Shown here piece after piece: positions 33,296 through 46,618 of a DNA stretch of 64,000 bases. The DNA is taken from assembly GCA_030248195.1 (NCBI GenBank), contig JASAND010022323.1:1-64000 (forward strand), written 5' to 3'. The position numbers were made by a program, and so were the translations under genes. The notes below the pieces were generated by a model. That model was not told the DNA's origin and made no database searches. It saw nothing but the letters and a program-made list of their open reading frames with translations. How positions within the stretch are numbered: the stretch's first letter is position 1; each line of letters opens with the position of its first letter. The DNA is from Trissonchulus latispiculum. Lineage: Eukaryota; Nematoda; Enoplea; Enoplida; Ironidae.

Positions 33296-35117
33296 GATCG
33301 ACGACCTCCTAGGCTCATTAGGAAAACCAATTTCTTCAGTACTCTTGACTTACAGTCAGGATACTGTAACGTGCAGATGAGCAATCAAGATAAAGAGAAA
33401 ACGGCGTTCATCTGTGAAGAAGTACTATTCCATTACAACGTCATGCCATTCGGCCTTACTAAATGCACGTGTCACTTTCCAGAGATGAATGAACAGTGTC
33501 CTCCTAGATTACAGACTAATTTCTGCTTATGCTACCTAGATGATATTATCATATTCTTTCCTATTCGAACAACATTTATCTAACATCTCAAACGCACTAC
33601 AACGGCTAAGAGATCATCGCTTAAGCTGAAAGCCAAGAAGTTCCACTTTGCTTGCCGCACCGTCAGTTATCTTGGACATACAGTCTCCAAGACTGGACTA
33701 CAACCGGAAAACGACAAAATTGCCAAAGTTCGCAATTATCCTGCGTTAACCAACCTTACAATATTAAGGAACTTCCTTGGCCTTGCCTCATATTGCAGAA
33801 GGTTCATTAAGAACTTTACTCAGGTAGCCAACACACTCTACTCCTTATTAAAAAGGAAAACCAACCAATATCAGTGGACAGAAGACTGTGAACACAGCTT
33901 TGTAACCCCGAAAAAGTTTTTCACTACCGCCCCAATAATTGCCTTTCCAGACACAAACCGACCGTATATCTTACAGATGGAAGCAAGTGGGTTTGGCCTT
34001 GGTTTGGCTAAGGCACCGAACCTCCATAAAGAACATCAAGTGGCCTACGCCAGTCGCACTTTAACAGAGGCGAAAAATACTATAAGGAAAGACGTCAAAG
34101 ACTGGTGCAAATGCCGTGAAGCTTGTATCCGCAAGAAGAATACGTGCGCCGCTGGTGTCAATCCCGGTTGAACGTCCTTGGGATCGCGTAACCGTTGACA
34201 TACTTGGACCACTGCCTCAGACAGAAGAAGGATACAAATATTCTATTATAGTATTTACGGAATAGCTTACCCAAATGGGTGGACACGTTTCTGTTTATTG
34301 ACACCAAGTCGGAAACCACAGCTAAAGTCTTCGTCGAACAAATAGTCTGCCGCCAACGATTCATCGGAACGCTTATGCAAATGCTTAGCAAGTACGTCTC
34401 ACATACGCAGAAAGATTGGTCCAGGTTTATCAACTTCAGTCTATTTTGCATATCGAACCTGAGCACACTCATCCACTTTAGACAATCGTTTCTTCCTAAA
34501 CCTTGGCCATGAAGCACGACTACCACTGTACTACGGGAGAGGAGAGCATCTATACTGAGATGGAAGATCACCGAGACGACCTCGACAAAAGAAGCGTGGA
34601 ACCTAGCTAACGAGAATATCTAACTCGCTCAGACAAAGCAGAAGCATTACTACGACCGTATTAGACTACAGACGTAGGATTTTCAGAAAATCAGCTAGTA
34701 ATGCTCTATGTCCCAGCATTAACCAAAGACAAAACTGCTAAGCTGAACAAGCCCTCGTACGGCCCCTTTCGTATCATCCAACTAACACCACCTACAGCAG
34801 ATATACAGGATTGTAGCAACATTGCGAAGCCTAATCAGCAGGTACACGTCGATCGACTGAAGCCTATCACCAGCAGTTATTATCCCTCACCGTCGTTTAC
34901 AGCAAAACCAGCAGCAAATTCGGAAACTCAAGGACAACCAGCCGAGGAGACGCCAGTCCAACTAACCTATTGTAACAGACCAAACCAATCGGCAGATAAC
35001 CCTGCGGATGAGAGTAACACTATAGACACAGAAGTGGCCGAGCATGACAGCGTCAATCAAAACACTTCAAACGCTCCCTACAAGCTAAGACCACGTAAGC
35101 CTGCGAAGTGGACCTGA
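33280..35117 (+). pseudogene. pol: second Ty3/gypsy pol relic, internally deleted
   Basis: Plus strand in shifting frames. PRIDDLLGSLG near 33290 and FFSTLDLQSGY near 33335 start the RT. The segment 33371-33583 has KTAFICEE, YNVMPFGLT and YLDDIIIF (catalytic YLDD). 33600-33970 gives YLGHTV and FLGLASYCRRF, then RNase H with the catalytic Asp replaced (QMEASGFGLGL). At about 34100 RNase H jumps straight into the integrase finger remnant (WCKCREAC), so several hundred bases are deleted. IN core: VTVDILGPLPQT near 34185 onward. The last frame (34701-35117) holds the integrase C-terminal GPF-type motif (YGPFRIIQL) and a Pro/Asn-rich tail. It is a different lineage from the element at 25.3-31.3 kb, judged by sequence. 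Its 5' part and gag are missing. Confidence 0.85.
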
Positions 35118-37639
35118 TTCCCTACTCGCGAGTACCTCCCCCATGTACATAGTTCCAGTGCGAATTCAGTTATATTAAAAATCAAATGCTTTTATTCTGG
35201 GTTCGAAACTGCTCAAGGCAGAGCAGTCACTACTTCCAGGTCAACTGCATGAATCTGAGCAAGTGTTCGCAAATCAGTGTGACGAACCCGGCCAAGTCGG
35301 CGCTTCCTGAACTCATTGCACAAGTGCCAAGCAAGCAGCGGAGGACTATCAACATTCCCTCTTCCTCGTCAAAGCCCTCAATTCATTTTCCTCGTCAAAG
35401 CCCTCAAATCCGGGTTCAGGACGGTGTAGGCAAATGCCAAACTCTCAAAGAAGTGCAAAAAATTCAAAACAAAATTTGCATTGAAACAACCCGATCCTCC
35501 GTTATAAACATAGACGTATATCCGTTACAACTGTATGTATCTAAGTATGTATCCCTATCATAGATATAACTCCTGCGTATTTATCCGCATTCCAATCTGT
35601 ACATATTTTTTATTTAGTCCCAGACTATCTATATACATTGATATACCGTTATGCCTTGACGACCGCAGATATTCGTATTCCAGTAGCACGTATTCCCTCT
35701 AGTGGTGTATATTTTCTTGTCTATTATATATAATAGGCAATTATGAATATTCGGCCTATATAATTATATAGATAGACTAGAATATATGTTGAACATATAC
35801 ATCTGCATAACATTTACCAAACTAGCATCTGTCTTTGAACTATCAGCCTACCATCAATTACTACCACAATCATTAGTAACGCCCACCATTTATTACTACC
35901 GTTGTCATTTCGCAAGTGCATTATTAATTACCTCATTAACAAAATGCGCTCTCACTCCTTGAAAATGTGAAAAACTTTATACCTTATCAAATATTATGGT
36001 GACCTTCGCAAAGATAAAGACAGTATAAATAAGTACCCCACCCACAGACCCAGTAGCCATTTCAGTCTCAACTCTCGAGCTGAACTCCCGTTTTTCCAAA
36101 ACTTGGATAAACCTTGAATACACAGCAGCTACTTGGGCTAACTGGAAACGTTGGGATTACCTATACACATTGGCTAACCAATATTTACTTGGGCTATCCG
36201 TTGCCGTGTCATATGCCTTCCCCAACACGGACAAATATGATCCGGTAAGCTGCTTCAATTCATCTATAGTGCAGAATTATATTAACCCTGTAGAACTCTC
36301 AGAAGACGGCACACTATGCCAGACTCTTCGTAAGAGTTGCAGACACGAAGTGGAAACTAGACTTCACCAACCACTCGGACATCTTTATACCCGATTTCTG
36401 TGCTAGTAAACAGTTACTATCGTCCGTCCCTATTTCCACTTATGGTATAGTTCGACACTCACCCATCTCTCTCCTCCTTTAACTTTATCGAAACCCCAGT
36501 GACTAGCTATTCTCAGGAACTTCCACCTGAAGGAATAGTTTACTTAGTGGCAATCCGCTACCTGGCGGGCAGTATACTACGCGGCGATCCGCTACCTCCT
36601 CCATCTACCATGCGTCAGCGCAAAGCTCATACCCATGAGAGATCGCCCATCAAATTGCTAAGTTACTGATTTATGGGCTCGACTGTCCCGACGGAGGCAG
36701 GCCCTACCTTGTCAGAGCCGTACGACTGCTAGGAGCCATGGTCCATGATTACAAACGCGATCAGGCCTATTTCAGCCGTCAACAATAACAACTAGTACCC
36801 CATCCCACGATAATCGAAACCAGTGTATCCAGCGACCGCATACAAAAATGACGGTTGGGAAATATTGTTAGACAGAAGAAAACAAAAATCAATTACGAAA
36901 AAGGTTCGTAGGTGAAGGATATTACGTAGGTAATATTATTATATTTAGCTGCATTACATATTGTTAAACTACGTATCTAATCTATATAAAAACAATTACT
37001 GTAAAATTGTTAAATCACTGTAAATAAAGTGTACTATGTGTGTTCTATGTGTCTTAACTGTTTGTAATTTGTTGCATAATTAATTACGATTCATACTGCA
37101 GAACTCAAAGGTCAGAATATGCCCTGATATTTCATTCTAAATTCATTGCGTAAGTTTAAGGACTGATAGGCCTTCTGGCAGCACAGTGAACTTCTAACTA
37201 CGTAATGTCATGGTTTTTCACTGGGCTGTCGAGATATGTATATATATATATATTCATTATTGTTATTGTCATTACTTCATTATTATAATTATTGTTATTG
37301 TATGAGCGTCTCACCTTTAAACAAATACGTAGTCCAATCTCTAAATTTCACCCCAACCTAAACTCTGTTCAAACAATCCTCATTAATTAAACGCCAGAAA
37401 CTTTCCCCCTTAGGTACTTCCGTATCTGTATAAAAGGGAATGCGCTTGTCTGAAGAAGTAAACTTTGCAGTAATCTTATTTCAACTCTTTACTTGGGCTA
37501 ACCGGCAATACCAGACAAACCAATAAGAATAAGTTATTACTTGGGCTAATCTGACTTAAAGTTAACAATAATTTGGGCTACCCAAACATTACTTGGGCAT
37601 ACCAAACTTGAGCGAATTACTAACTATATAAATGTCACC
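35118..37639 (+). other. LTR-like or leader sequences with repeated CTTGGGCTAAC
   Basis: No gene is supported. Two TATA-like sites (AGTATAAATAAG near 36020 and TGTATAAAAGGG near 37430) are each followed within about 65-110 bp by ACTTGGGCTAAC (36131 and 37491). Variants of that word recur at 36187, 37540, 37570 and 37597. TGTGAAAAAC near 35966 resembles an LTR start. These may be remnants of LTRs and leader regions of the neighbouring gypsy relic or another element. A 28-bp tandem duplication (CCTCGTCAAAGCCCTCAA) lies at 35365-35410. Short open frames here show no domain. Confidence 0.4.
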
Positions 37640-38585
37640 GTAAAACGGTAGAATCAGGAATTCTGCACAATTACTGAAATTTTCAGTAATTCTACAGAAT
37701 TACTGACCATTTCAGTAAAACTGTAAAACTGTACATTTTCAGGAATTCTGTAGAATTCCGTATTTTGTTCTGGAAAACTGTGGAACTATGGTTAAGCTTG
37801 AATTATTCAACAGTTTTCTTGAAATTTTGAGGACTTCTGTAGAACACGTTTTTCATTTTCAATTTTCAAATTCAAATAACCGATGCTTCTACAGTTCCTA
37901 TTTTTTTAAATTACTTTTTGTAAGTCAGCCAACCTTTTACAATCATTTTACGATCAACCAAACATTAAAATTTAAAACAACCAATTATCAAAATGTTTTA
38001 AATTTTTCAACATTAGATCAAATGTTCGTACTTTTCCAAGCTTTTTGCCAGCAATCAAACTTATTTCATTATTAATTATTTCACATCTCAATGCAAATAA
38101 AACTGTTTTTTTAACTTTTCAGTTTGATAACTTAAAACTTTATTATGGTTGATTGATTGTAAAAAGTTAGAAAAAACGTAGAAAAAGTACGAACTTTTCA
38201 CTTAATGTTGAAAAATTTAAAGCATTTAAATATATAATTGGTTATTTCCAATGTTAATGATTGTTTGAGTAATTGTAAAGAGTTTGATTCATCGATTGCA
38301 CAAGGTTGGCTGCCTGTAAAAATTGATTTTAACTTAGTTAGTTAGTTTAAAAAATCAAACCAAGTATAGGAAAACACAAAAAGAAGGAACTGTTTCAGCA
38401 TTGAAAATATGAATCTGAGAAAGAAATAAACACGGTATTCTCCAAAATTCCTGTAAATTTCAGGAAAACTGCTGAATAATTCAAGTTTACTTAGAAAGGT
38501 TAGTCAGGGAAACTGTAGAATGAGTAAAGTGTCGCCGTATTTCTACAGTTTTTCTACGTAATTCCTGATTCTTCAGTTTTATAGG
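37640..38585. mobile_element. imperfect fold-back element
   Basis: The ends share TAGAATCAGGAATT (left, near 37650) and its complement (right, near 38555). Inner arms pair around about 38080: GTAAGTCAGCCAACC at the left faces GGTTGGCTGCCTGTAA at the right, and TCAACATTA faces TAATGTTGA. Words resembling CTGTAGAATTC occur repeatedly near both ends. No clear TSD and no transposase. Confidence 0.7.
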
Positions 38586-38589
38586 CTAC

Positions 38590-41232
38590 AGCTTTACATG
38601 CGTAAACAAGTTCGGTTAATCCCCAAGACAGATCTTCGGCTAATCTGTACTAATATTCAATTCAATAAACAGTTACACATGTAATGCACGTAGAAACACA
38701 ATGGAGTATGCAAAAGCAGCAAGCTTTTGAAAGCAAATTATCAGTTGACCTCTTACCTGATGGAATAGCTGTAATCAAACAGGATAAAATAAGACGTGTG
38801 TACCCGCTTAAGCAACTTCATAAGATTCAGGACATTTTGTGGCACTGTTTGAATGAGAAACACTGTCCGTTACCAGAGACTGACAGCTTACTCAGTCCTT
38901 TTATTTCCGAACGATTTGACGTTCAGCAATGTACGGTAGATGAATAGCAAGTGATGTTTGCTAGCATTGGCCCCGTCTACATCACCCGAGAGGATTTACT
39001 AAATAAGATAATAAAAGCAAAGCATTCTTCTTATCTGTACACATTGACTTGTTTTATTCTTGTGCAATATTACACAAACCTTTGACGCATATCTTTTCTT
39101 GTCTAACTCTAGATAATCTTCATAAGAAATCCCAAATCAGTTGGTTAGTGAGTGTCTCGGCTGCGATGTTTTTCTCATCAAGCTCAATTTCTACACTTAC
39201 CTCATGGACAAAATTTGACAAGACAGCTACATATTGTTTGGACAGCGTGGTTTATAAACTTACTGTTCTTCTTAGCACTTTCATCAACTATCGTTCTTAC
39301 TACTCAAAAAGTGGATGATTCTATTACCTGTCAACTGCCACATCAACATGTTAATTCTCCAATATCCAACTATTTCACCAGTATTTGCAGATGGACCGGA
39401 CACCAGCTATTATGACATTATTGCGACATTATTATTATTAAACCCACCTTTCTTTATCTATATCACTATATGGGTTTTATACTATTGATACGAGCACTTA
39501 TCTTGTACTCTCCATTCGTAATTTGGCATCTTTACGGTTAAAAACTTATATTCGCGTCGGTAACTTCATTAACGATTTAAAAATTGGAACAGCAATGAAC
39601 CAACTGGAAATTTAAAACTCATTCTCATAACATTGACAGCCACAGGAATTCTAACTTTTGCAATTTTATATTAGGCCAGATCACACTTATCTTGATTGCC
39701 CTTATCTCGATTAGTAAGAATGAGTTCTCCACAAAGAAATCGTTATTCCCACTCGAAATTGATTGCAGTGTCCCTTATAAAGGCTTGGGTAAACAAAGCT
39801 ATTACAGCAAATACATTACACCAAAATTGTTAATTTATAATGTATATTTTTGGAAATATTATCTTACGTTAGGAATATGGATGGACCTATTGCTTCTGAT
39901 TTAATTAACAGCGCACAAATGTTGTATAGCTTTGCTCAAGGTCGGTTCTTTCACTGACAAAGGACTAATAATATATTTTTCTGAGTAGCTAAAAATGCGG
40001 GTTCTGGGTCAGCCAGCAGCAAGATATATGCTAATGATAGGATTCTGATAACTAAAATTTTAAACATTTACACAAGCAATTTATATGTTAAGCTTAGAGG
40101 GCAGTATTTGTCGTTAATTGCAACCAAATACGTGGTAGTATAGGCTACATTTAATCTAGCATACCATAGTATAAGATTCTATGCTATTAGTTTAGCTTAT
40201 GCTTCTAGTTATTAGTTATGCTTCTATTATGCTTTTATTAGTTTAGCCAGCACAAATACCCAACCCAAGACTATTAATTTAAGCGTCTATTAGGTTTCAG
40301 ACCTTTACCATTCCAAAATAATTAATGAACAACATGTAGGCAATAAAACAAATGATATACTTTTACAACTCATCAAAGATAATTTCATTTTGAACGGATA
40401 TATCATAAGTAATTAACCTAAACGATTTATGGAATTTTTCTCAAAATCAGTCCAACTATACCATTAGCGAACTAAGTCATATACTTGATATTTGCCACTA
40501 GAAGCTTCATATGTGTTTGAGCAAAATCCGAAGATGATGCTAATGCTTCTGACTTGAGCAAAATTCTGAAACAATCAATAAAGGATACATTGTTTGCAAT
40601 TTGGTTGTATCTCATCATTTGGATATGAAGTGGACCTTTACCTGGAAGCTCTGTACGAAAGATTAAGAAAAGTCTACACTAGTGCATGTTCAGAGCAGAA
40701 AATTTACAGTGGAATTATTCGGAAAATGAAAGGTGGGACCATTAGACTTTTTCATGAAGGGAAAATTTTATTGTTGGGTTAACTAATAAATGTGATGCAT
40801 TTAGTATATATTGTATCTAACGTATGTAACTTGTGTTGTATGTTGAAAAAATAAAGACAATAAAGAACAAAAGAAAAACCGTAACAGCTACCATAAGTTG
40901 TCTGTAGCTCTGCGCGCCCGCTTGTTAAGCTTATGGACAAAATAGACTGCAGAAATAGGTGGGGAGGGGTAGGCGAGTTCTTATTTAGGAAAGAACGAAA
41001 ATTGCGGTCTGTTTAAAGCGTGCAAAATACTGCCTCAGCTTTGAAAACTTCAGCAGACTGGCGTCATATGTTCGAAATGCAATGAAACTGTCGAGGTAGT
41101 TTAGTAGCAACGTCCTAAGAAGCATCAGCTAACTAGCTATACCTACATTTAAGCTTAAATAAAGGCAGAATGCATGATTAATTTATTTGATGTTAGCCTA
41201 AGTACTTAGCCAATGCAGGTATTCGTCCACTG
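38590..41232. other. no supported gene
   Basis: An 87-codon plus-strand frame at 38684-38947 (MHVETQWSMQKQQAFESK onward) has balanced composition and could be a small gene or exon, but I recognise no domain. Other frames (39049-39415, 39692-39904, 40594-40782) are AT-driven. Two AATAAAG words occur near 40850. Confidence 0.35.
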
Positions 41233-41475
41233 TTAGAGAATAGTGATGTGGATCGGATCGGCAAAATCGATCCGATCCGCGATCCGGAGGTAGGATCGGA
41301 TCGGATCGGATCGGCAGGCCTGCTGGATCGGTTCGGATCGGATCGCTTGAGTCAGGCGGATCGGCGATCCGACTTGATATACCCAATATCACATGAAATT
41401 AAACCGTACTCAACGCATATTGTGACTGAACTTGACTTCGATCACTGCACTGTTTGGTGCTTACGTTGTTAGTCC

Positions 41476-43869
41476 TAGTGTAGTGATGTGGATCGGATCG
41501 GCGGATCGGATCGGATCGACCGATCCGGGGTCGGATCGGATCGGATCGGATCGACAAATTTTCGGATCGGATCGGCCGGATCGGATCGGCTTGATTTTTC
41601 CGGATCGCCGATCCGGCAAATGAGGCAAAATTCGGAAGTTTGTACCAATTTTTACAATATTACAAACTTTCTTCAAAGAAATTATCAAAATTTTTCATCT
41701 GAATTTTGTTCAACTGTTGAATTTTTCGTTGTTAATGTGAATTTTTTGATGTTAACGTTTTGCTTTACTTTCTTTCTCTGTATAAACATATAATTTTTGT
41801 CTGCATATGTAAAAACAATCTAATGGAATGGCTCTCTAATATTTTCTGCTAATTAATTTTTGCACAGTCCGCTCCGCATTGTAAATTCAGTGACGCTGAC
41901 TGCCGAGAGTGTGCTTATTCTGGTATGTTTTTATTAAAGAAATTTTTAATGATAACCATGTTGTGAGAATTAAAGAAATTAAAATCCGGAAATTTTGAAA
42001 AACCAAAAACTCCGAACGTTAGGTGCATAATTGGTTGCAAAGGTTGCAAGCATAGGATAACGTGGGAGGAGAATGAATGGGTGCAGACACCATCAGACAG
42101 AAAGACAAACAACGGGCAGGCACCTCGCCGAGACGGAAAAGGTATACCCCTAAGCAATTTTTACCAAAAATTCTAATGTTTCATCCAATTTTAACGATTT
42201 TTCCAAAATTCTTAAAAATCGCTAAAAATCTTCACTTTTAACTTATCTTGGCCAAGCATACTGAAACTTTGTCAATTTTTCATATTTCGGGGTAGACCCT
42301 TTTAAAATGTTTGGAATTTTTCAGGGATAGGTAAACCCTTCGCTTCGCCAGAGTCGGGGAAGACACCTCCCCCAGAATTGGACCCCGTGTTAATGTATAG
42401 GGGAAGTTGCCCAAATATGGCCAAATCCGATTTTAGCACAGAAAGATAGGAGAAAAAAGTTTCCTAATATGGACACCTGGGTTCCTAATATGGACAAGAG
42501 GTGCCAAATATGGACACACGCTTTATCATAGCGGCAACATCAAAGCATTTTTGTAAAAACGCTAAAATATGGTATTTTCAAAAACAAAACAATATTTGAA
42601 ACATTGTGTTCAACCTCTGAGACTGTATTATGCTTCATTAAACAATTGTTAGTTTTAAAATTTGTACAATAACGGTTTACTACTAATTCAACTGAAATCA
42701 TCAGTTTTTAAGCAAATTTTTTATGAATAATTACATCAAAAGTTCATTTATCAATTCGCCAAAGCTCTTACTTTAAGATTTCAAGCAAAAATCAGCCAGA
42801 TCTTACAACTGAGAAACCCGTGTTTTTACATGTAAAATAGGTTAGATTTTACATTGACCATATTTGGGCCCTCACGAAATTTCGGCTGGCCATGTTAGGG
42901 CACATCGTTGAAAATGGCACCTAAATTAGTTCTCCTGCACAAAAAATTTTACTGGGTCAACTTTAAGTTCCGGCCGCATAAAGTAACTGGTTTGAAAATC
43001 AAAAGTTGACTAAAATTAGAAAACAATTCTTGTTTAATTTAATACTGGACAGTTTTTGCTGAAAGTTGGCCACTCTAATAGCAACATGTATATCTCGCTA
43101 CTGCGAAAGTTTTATTTCAATTCACCTTGATAAGCAACCTACACAACTATCCAAATTCAACGTTGGCCATATTCGGCACTTGGCCATATTTGGGCAACTT
43201 CCCCTATATGTTAATGTACGGTTGTAAAAGCAAAATTATATATATACGCCGCGGAACCAGCTCTATTTGATAACGGAAATAAAATTTTCAATTAGTATAG
43301 ATTTTAGCAAATCATTGAATATTTCAATAAAATCCGGGATTCCAAATTATTTCCTGATTTTAATTGTTTCCGGATTTCCTTTCCGAACGATTTTGAAAAT
43401 ATATATACATTGCCTATAAATCTATAAAACTATAAATGTATTCTTAAGCTTCCAATAAGTGACCAAAGTTTGTACGCCTATTTTTGGTCTTGCACACCTT
43501 GTTTCTTCAACGTTTCATCTTTTTTATATAGTCCTCACTAGATGTTGAACTACCAAGCAAAGGAAATCGTTGTTTTTAAAGGTACATAACTACACAGCAT
43601 TCTGCAGCTGAAGTTTCTGATACGGACTTTCAGAATAATTCAATAAGATTCCGATGCGAAGTTTGATCAAAACTTTTGCAAAATAATGGAAAACGGGAAG
43701 GTATAGCAGTTTAAGTGTCTACAATTGAAAATTAAAATTATGGTCGGATCGGATCGGATCGGTCCGATCCGGGGGTGGATCGGATCGGATCGGATCGGAT
43801 CGCCGCCCAATTGGCGGATCGGATCGGTAGGTGATTTTGGCTGCCGATCCGATCCGATCCACATCACTA
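41476..43869. mobile_element. second hAT-like GGATCG element nested in the first
   Basis: It starts TAGTGTAGTGATGTGGATC and ends with the complement at 43869. GTTAGTCC stands immediately on each side (41468-41475 and 43870-43877), a perfect 8-bp duplication. The subterminal arrays match those of the outer element (CGGATCGGATCGACCGATCC and similar), so the two belong to one family. It contains a third element at 42396-43208. Confidence 0.88.
42396..43208. mobile_element. 813-bp TIR element with 8-bp TSD, innermost insertion
   Basis: TIRs begin TATAGGGGAAGTTGCCCAAA; the right end is the exact complement. TGTTAATG flanks both ends (42388-42395 and 43209-43216). Just inside, TATGGACA and AATATGGCCAA words recur, reminiscent of the TATGGACAC subterminal words of the 20749-22792 element. 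No ORF is present. The 8-bp TSD suggests hAT or a similar superfamily. Confidence 0.88.
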
Positions 43870-44825
43870 GTTAGTCCAATATTATCCTTCTACCAACCAA
43901 ACTTGTTTTCGGTTTTGAGTCTCTCAAACTTAGCATTCAGTACGTAACAACTTATTACAGGAATCTAATACTTTTACATGCTATATAATTTTATGCAATG
44001 CATCTGCCATCTGGCATCAAAGTGTAGAAGCAAGACACGCTGTTAGTATGCTGCTAAGTAGTAATGAAAAATGAATTAATAAATGAATTAATGCATACCT
44101 AACTCTCTATAATTAATGTTGCTTACTGTTGTCAGAATTTCGGGTGAAGTTTTGTGGTTGAACTCTTTGTGGCTTTATTCCAAAACCCGAAAGAGTCAAA
44201 CTCAATGGTCATACAAAATTTACTTCCCGCAATGTTTATAAAAGCTTTTAGTCTGTTTTCGCTGTACAAGCTTCAGATTCAGTTTCTGAGAAAAAATGTT
44301 AGTTTGATCGGCGATCCAAAAAATTACAACTTCAATTTCGGTGTCTCGAACATCAAGTTAATAAATTTTACTGGAATGAAATTATATAAATTATCAAAAT
44401 TATAGTTTTAACTGATATGTTAAATTTGTATTATCTAAAATTGGTAATGTTGGTGATTAAACTTGTATGTTGGTAGGCAGGCAGGCCGCGATCATTATCT
44501 GCCTAACTATTTTGAGTAATTTTACTTCTTTTGCTTAATTTACATAATTTAACACAATTGTGCTTTAGTATTTCGGAATGATAAAATGAAGAAATTTTAG
44601 TGAAACTAGTGTGTAAGATATGTTTGACAAGGCAAAAACCTACTTTAAATGTAGTTCCATTTAGCTTTTTGAAAGAATCATTTCGGATCGCCGGATCGGA
44701 TCGGATCGACCGATCCAGGACCCGGATCGGATCGGATCGGATCGGATCGACAAATAATTTTGCTGGATCGGATCGGTTAAATTTTTAGCTGCCGATCCGA
44801 TCCGATCCACATCACTATTAGAGAA

Positions 44826-45482
44826 GGCCATGTGAACAACTACAGATCATAACCACGTGAGTTTCTTTATGGTATTATACTATGTCCATGCATTGCTGCC
44901 AAGTGAGTCGCCGCTAAACAAACGCTAAAGATTAGCTCTTGTTTAGCTGATCATTGGGTCTTCGAATTAGCAAATGCTTAACAAATAGTTAATCACATTT
45001 GATGCAAACGGCCGTAAGCCAAATTTCAGGTTGAAACCATATACAGCACTGGAGCCTATAGCCTGATGCAACGTCGTCAAATGGAATCATCCAAGTGGAT
45101 TTACATGCTAGGATAATGGAATGTCCGCAAAGCATCGGATTACCACTTCCACGCATGCAACTCTGCTGAATGTTTTGTGTCCGTGACCTTCATCTCTCCG
45201 CCTCTTGCCTGCCACTTTGCGGACCGCGGAAAGCAGCACATAAGTTCTCTATGAGTGTCTGTCTAATAGTGCTGTTCTAAGCACCTCGATAAAAGACACA
45301 TCCTTGGCCAGAGCATAATATTGAGGGTGACAGATGTCATGTCAGGTTCGCGATTGGCTATCTACTGAAATCGGGTAGTTCCGAAAATTAAGATCAGATA
45401 GGGTGGAGATCATTTGGATTTTTCGGAAGGAGTTTTGAACTTAGGAAACGGAAAGCTCCATTTCAGATTTTCATTTTTATTA
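44826..45482. other. no gene recognised
   Basis: AT-rich spacer to the right of the nested hAT-like elements. I see no domain and no repeat in it. Confidence 0.4.
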
Positions 45483-45483
45483 T

Positions 45484-46224
45484 ACTCTTAGAAATGTTCC
45501 AGTAGAAACTACAGGAATCACTTTTGTAGATGATAAATACAAAAGTTTTTGTAGAAATTACAGGTTAACTCTTGCAATTTCCACAGGACATCGTTGCTAG
45601 TTTTTAACGGACATGCCTTGGTAGAATTGGATAAAAGTTAGACCAGTATATATTCAATACAAGTGAAACCTGTAGTTTTCACTGGTTTACAGGTTTACTC
45701 TACAGGAAAATGCTCGATACGCTGATAACGCAAACTGAGTATATATAAGGGCGACACTACGACAGTGATCATAATTTTTGAAGACTGAAATTTTTGGATT
45801 TTTTCAAATTTTCAGTCTTTCAACACCCGGTGGCGGTGGGTTAATTTTTTGTAAATTCCTACCGAAAATATTTTAGGAGCGGCCGCCCCCCGCACCTGCC
45901 CCCCCCTTTTTGAAATCACAGGCCGCTCCGGTAAAATTTACAGGTTTGTCTTGTAAAACCTACTGGTTTGGTATCTGATTCAGGATTGTCAAAAAAGTCG
46001 AACAAAACTACAGATTGCTTTAGTATTTTCTACAGGAAGCTCTTGTAAGAAAAACTGCATTTTCTACGGGAAACTCCTGGGATTTTTACTATTCGAGAGG
46101 CCGGTAAAAAACACAAAAGTTACTTTTGTGGAAAATACAGGAAGCTCCGCTAGTGACTGACCGCACAGGAGTACTTTTGTAGAAAACTACAAGAACTCCT
46201 GTATATAATTGTCTTTTTAAGAGT
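45484..46224. mobile_element. TIR element with CTACAGGA-type internal repeats
   Basis: ACTCTTAGAAA at 45484 is the inverted counterpart of TTTTTAAGAGT at 46214-46224. Many degenerate copies of TACAGGAA(A/G)CTC or the complement lie between, on both strands, plus a C-rich patch near 45890. The termini are short and no TSD can be fixed, so the edges are approximate. Confidence 0.55.
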
Positions 46225-46400
46225 GTAGAAATAGACGTCAAGGGTGTGATAATCTGTTGTAAACATGGCTTGAGGCGTTTGCTGCTCAAATTAACGTTTT
46301 CGGAACTCACAACTCCAGTCCAGATCTACCACGTCATGGTAGTCCAAGGTAGTCTAGGTGGGCTACCGTGCCCAGGATATACCCTTGGGCTCCGTAGCAC

Positions 46401-46618
46401 CAAGAGTACATTATACATAAGAGTGTGACAAGGGTCACACTATGTTATCAGCTCGCGAGCCATGCTCTGTGGCTCTGTGCGCTAACGCTGTCACGGTGCA
46501 AATCTTCCCTCCGGAAATTTTGCACCGGTTCAAATCCCCCCCTCCCCGGAAATTTTGCACCGGTGCAAAACTTCCCCCGGTGGAAGATTTGCACCAGCTG
46601 CCAGAGCGACCGTGAAGT
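46401..46618. mobile_element. CAAGAGT-family MITE fragment with GTGCAAATCTTCC arms
   Basis: It starts CAAGAGTACATTATACATAA and continues AGAGTGTGACAAGGGTCAC like the other family members. The core has inverted GGTGCAAATCTTCC and GGAAGATTTGCACC, and two copies of GGAAATTTTGCACCGGT. The matching right terminus is not recognisable, so it is truncated or decayed. Confidence 0.6.

Larger units (their letters stand above)
41241..44817. mobile_element. hAT-like non-autonomous element, outer of three nested insertions
   Basis: Terminal repeats TAGTGATGTGGATCGGATCG (left) and complement (right, ending 44817) are flanked by TTAGAGAA on both sides (41233-41240 and 44818-44825): a perfect 8-bp duplication. 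An 8-bp TSD and TAGTG ends fit the hAT superfamily. Both subterminal regions are dense GGATCGGATC arrays in both orientations. The interior is AT-rich without a recognised transposase. The left arm is interrupted by an element of the same family at 41476-43869. Confidence 0.88.

Noticed and set aside
41248..41793. Plus-strand frames rich in Asp/Arg/Ile/Gly across the GGATCG arrays
   Set aside because: Translations of the subterminal GGATCGGATC repeat, not genes.
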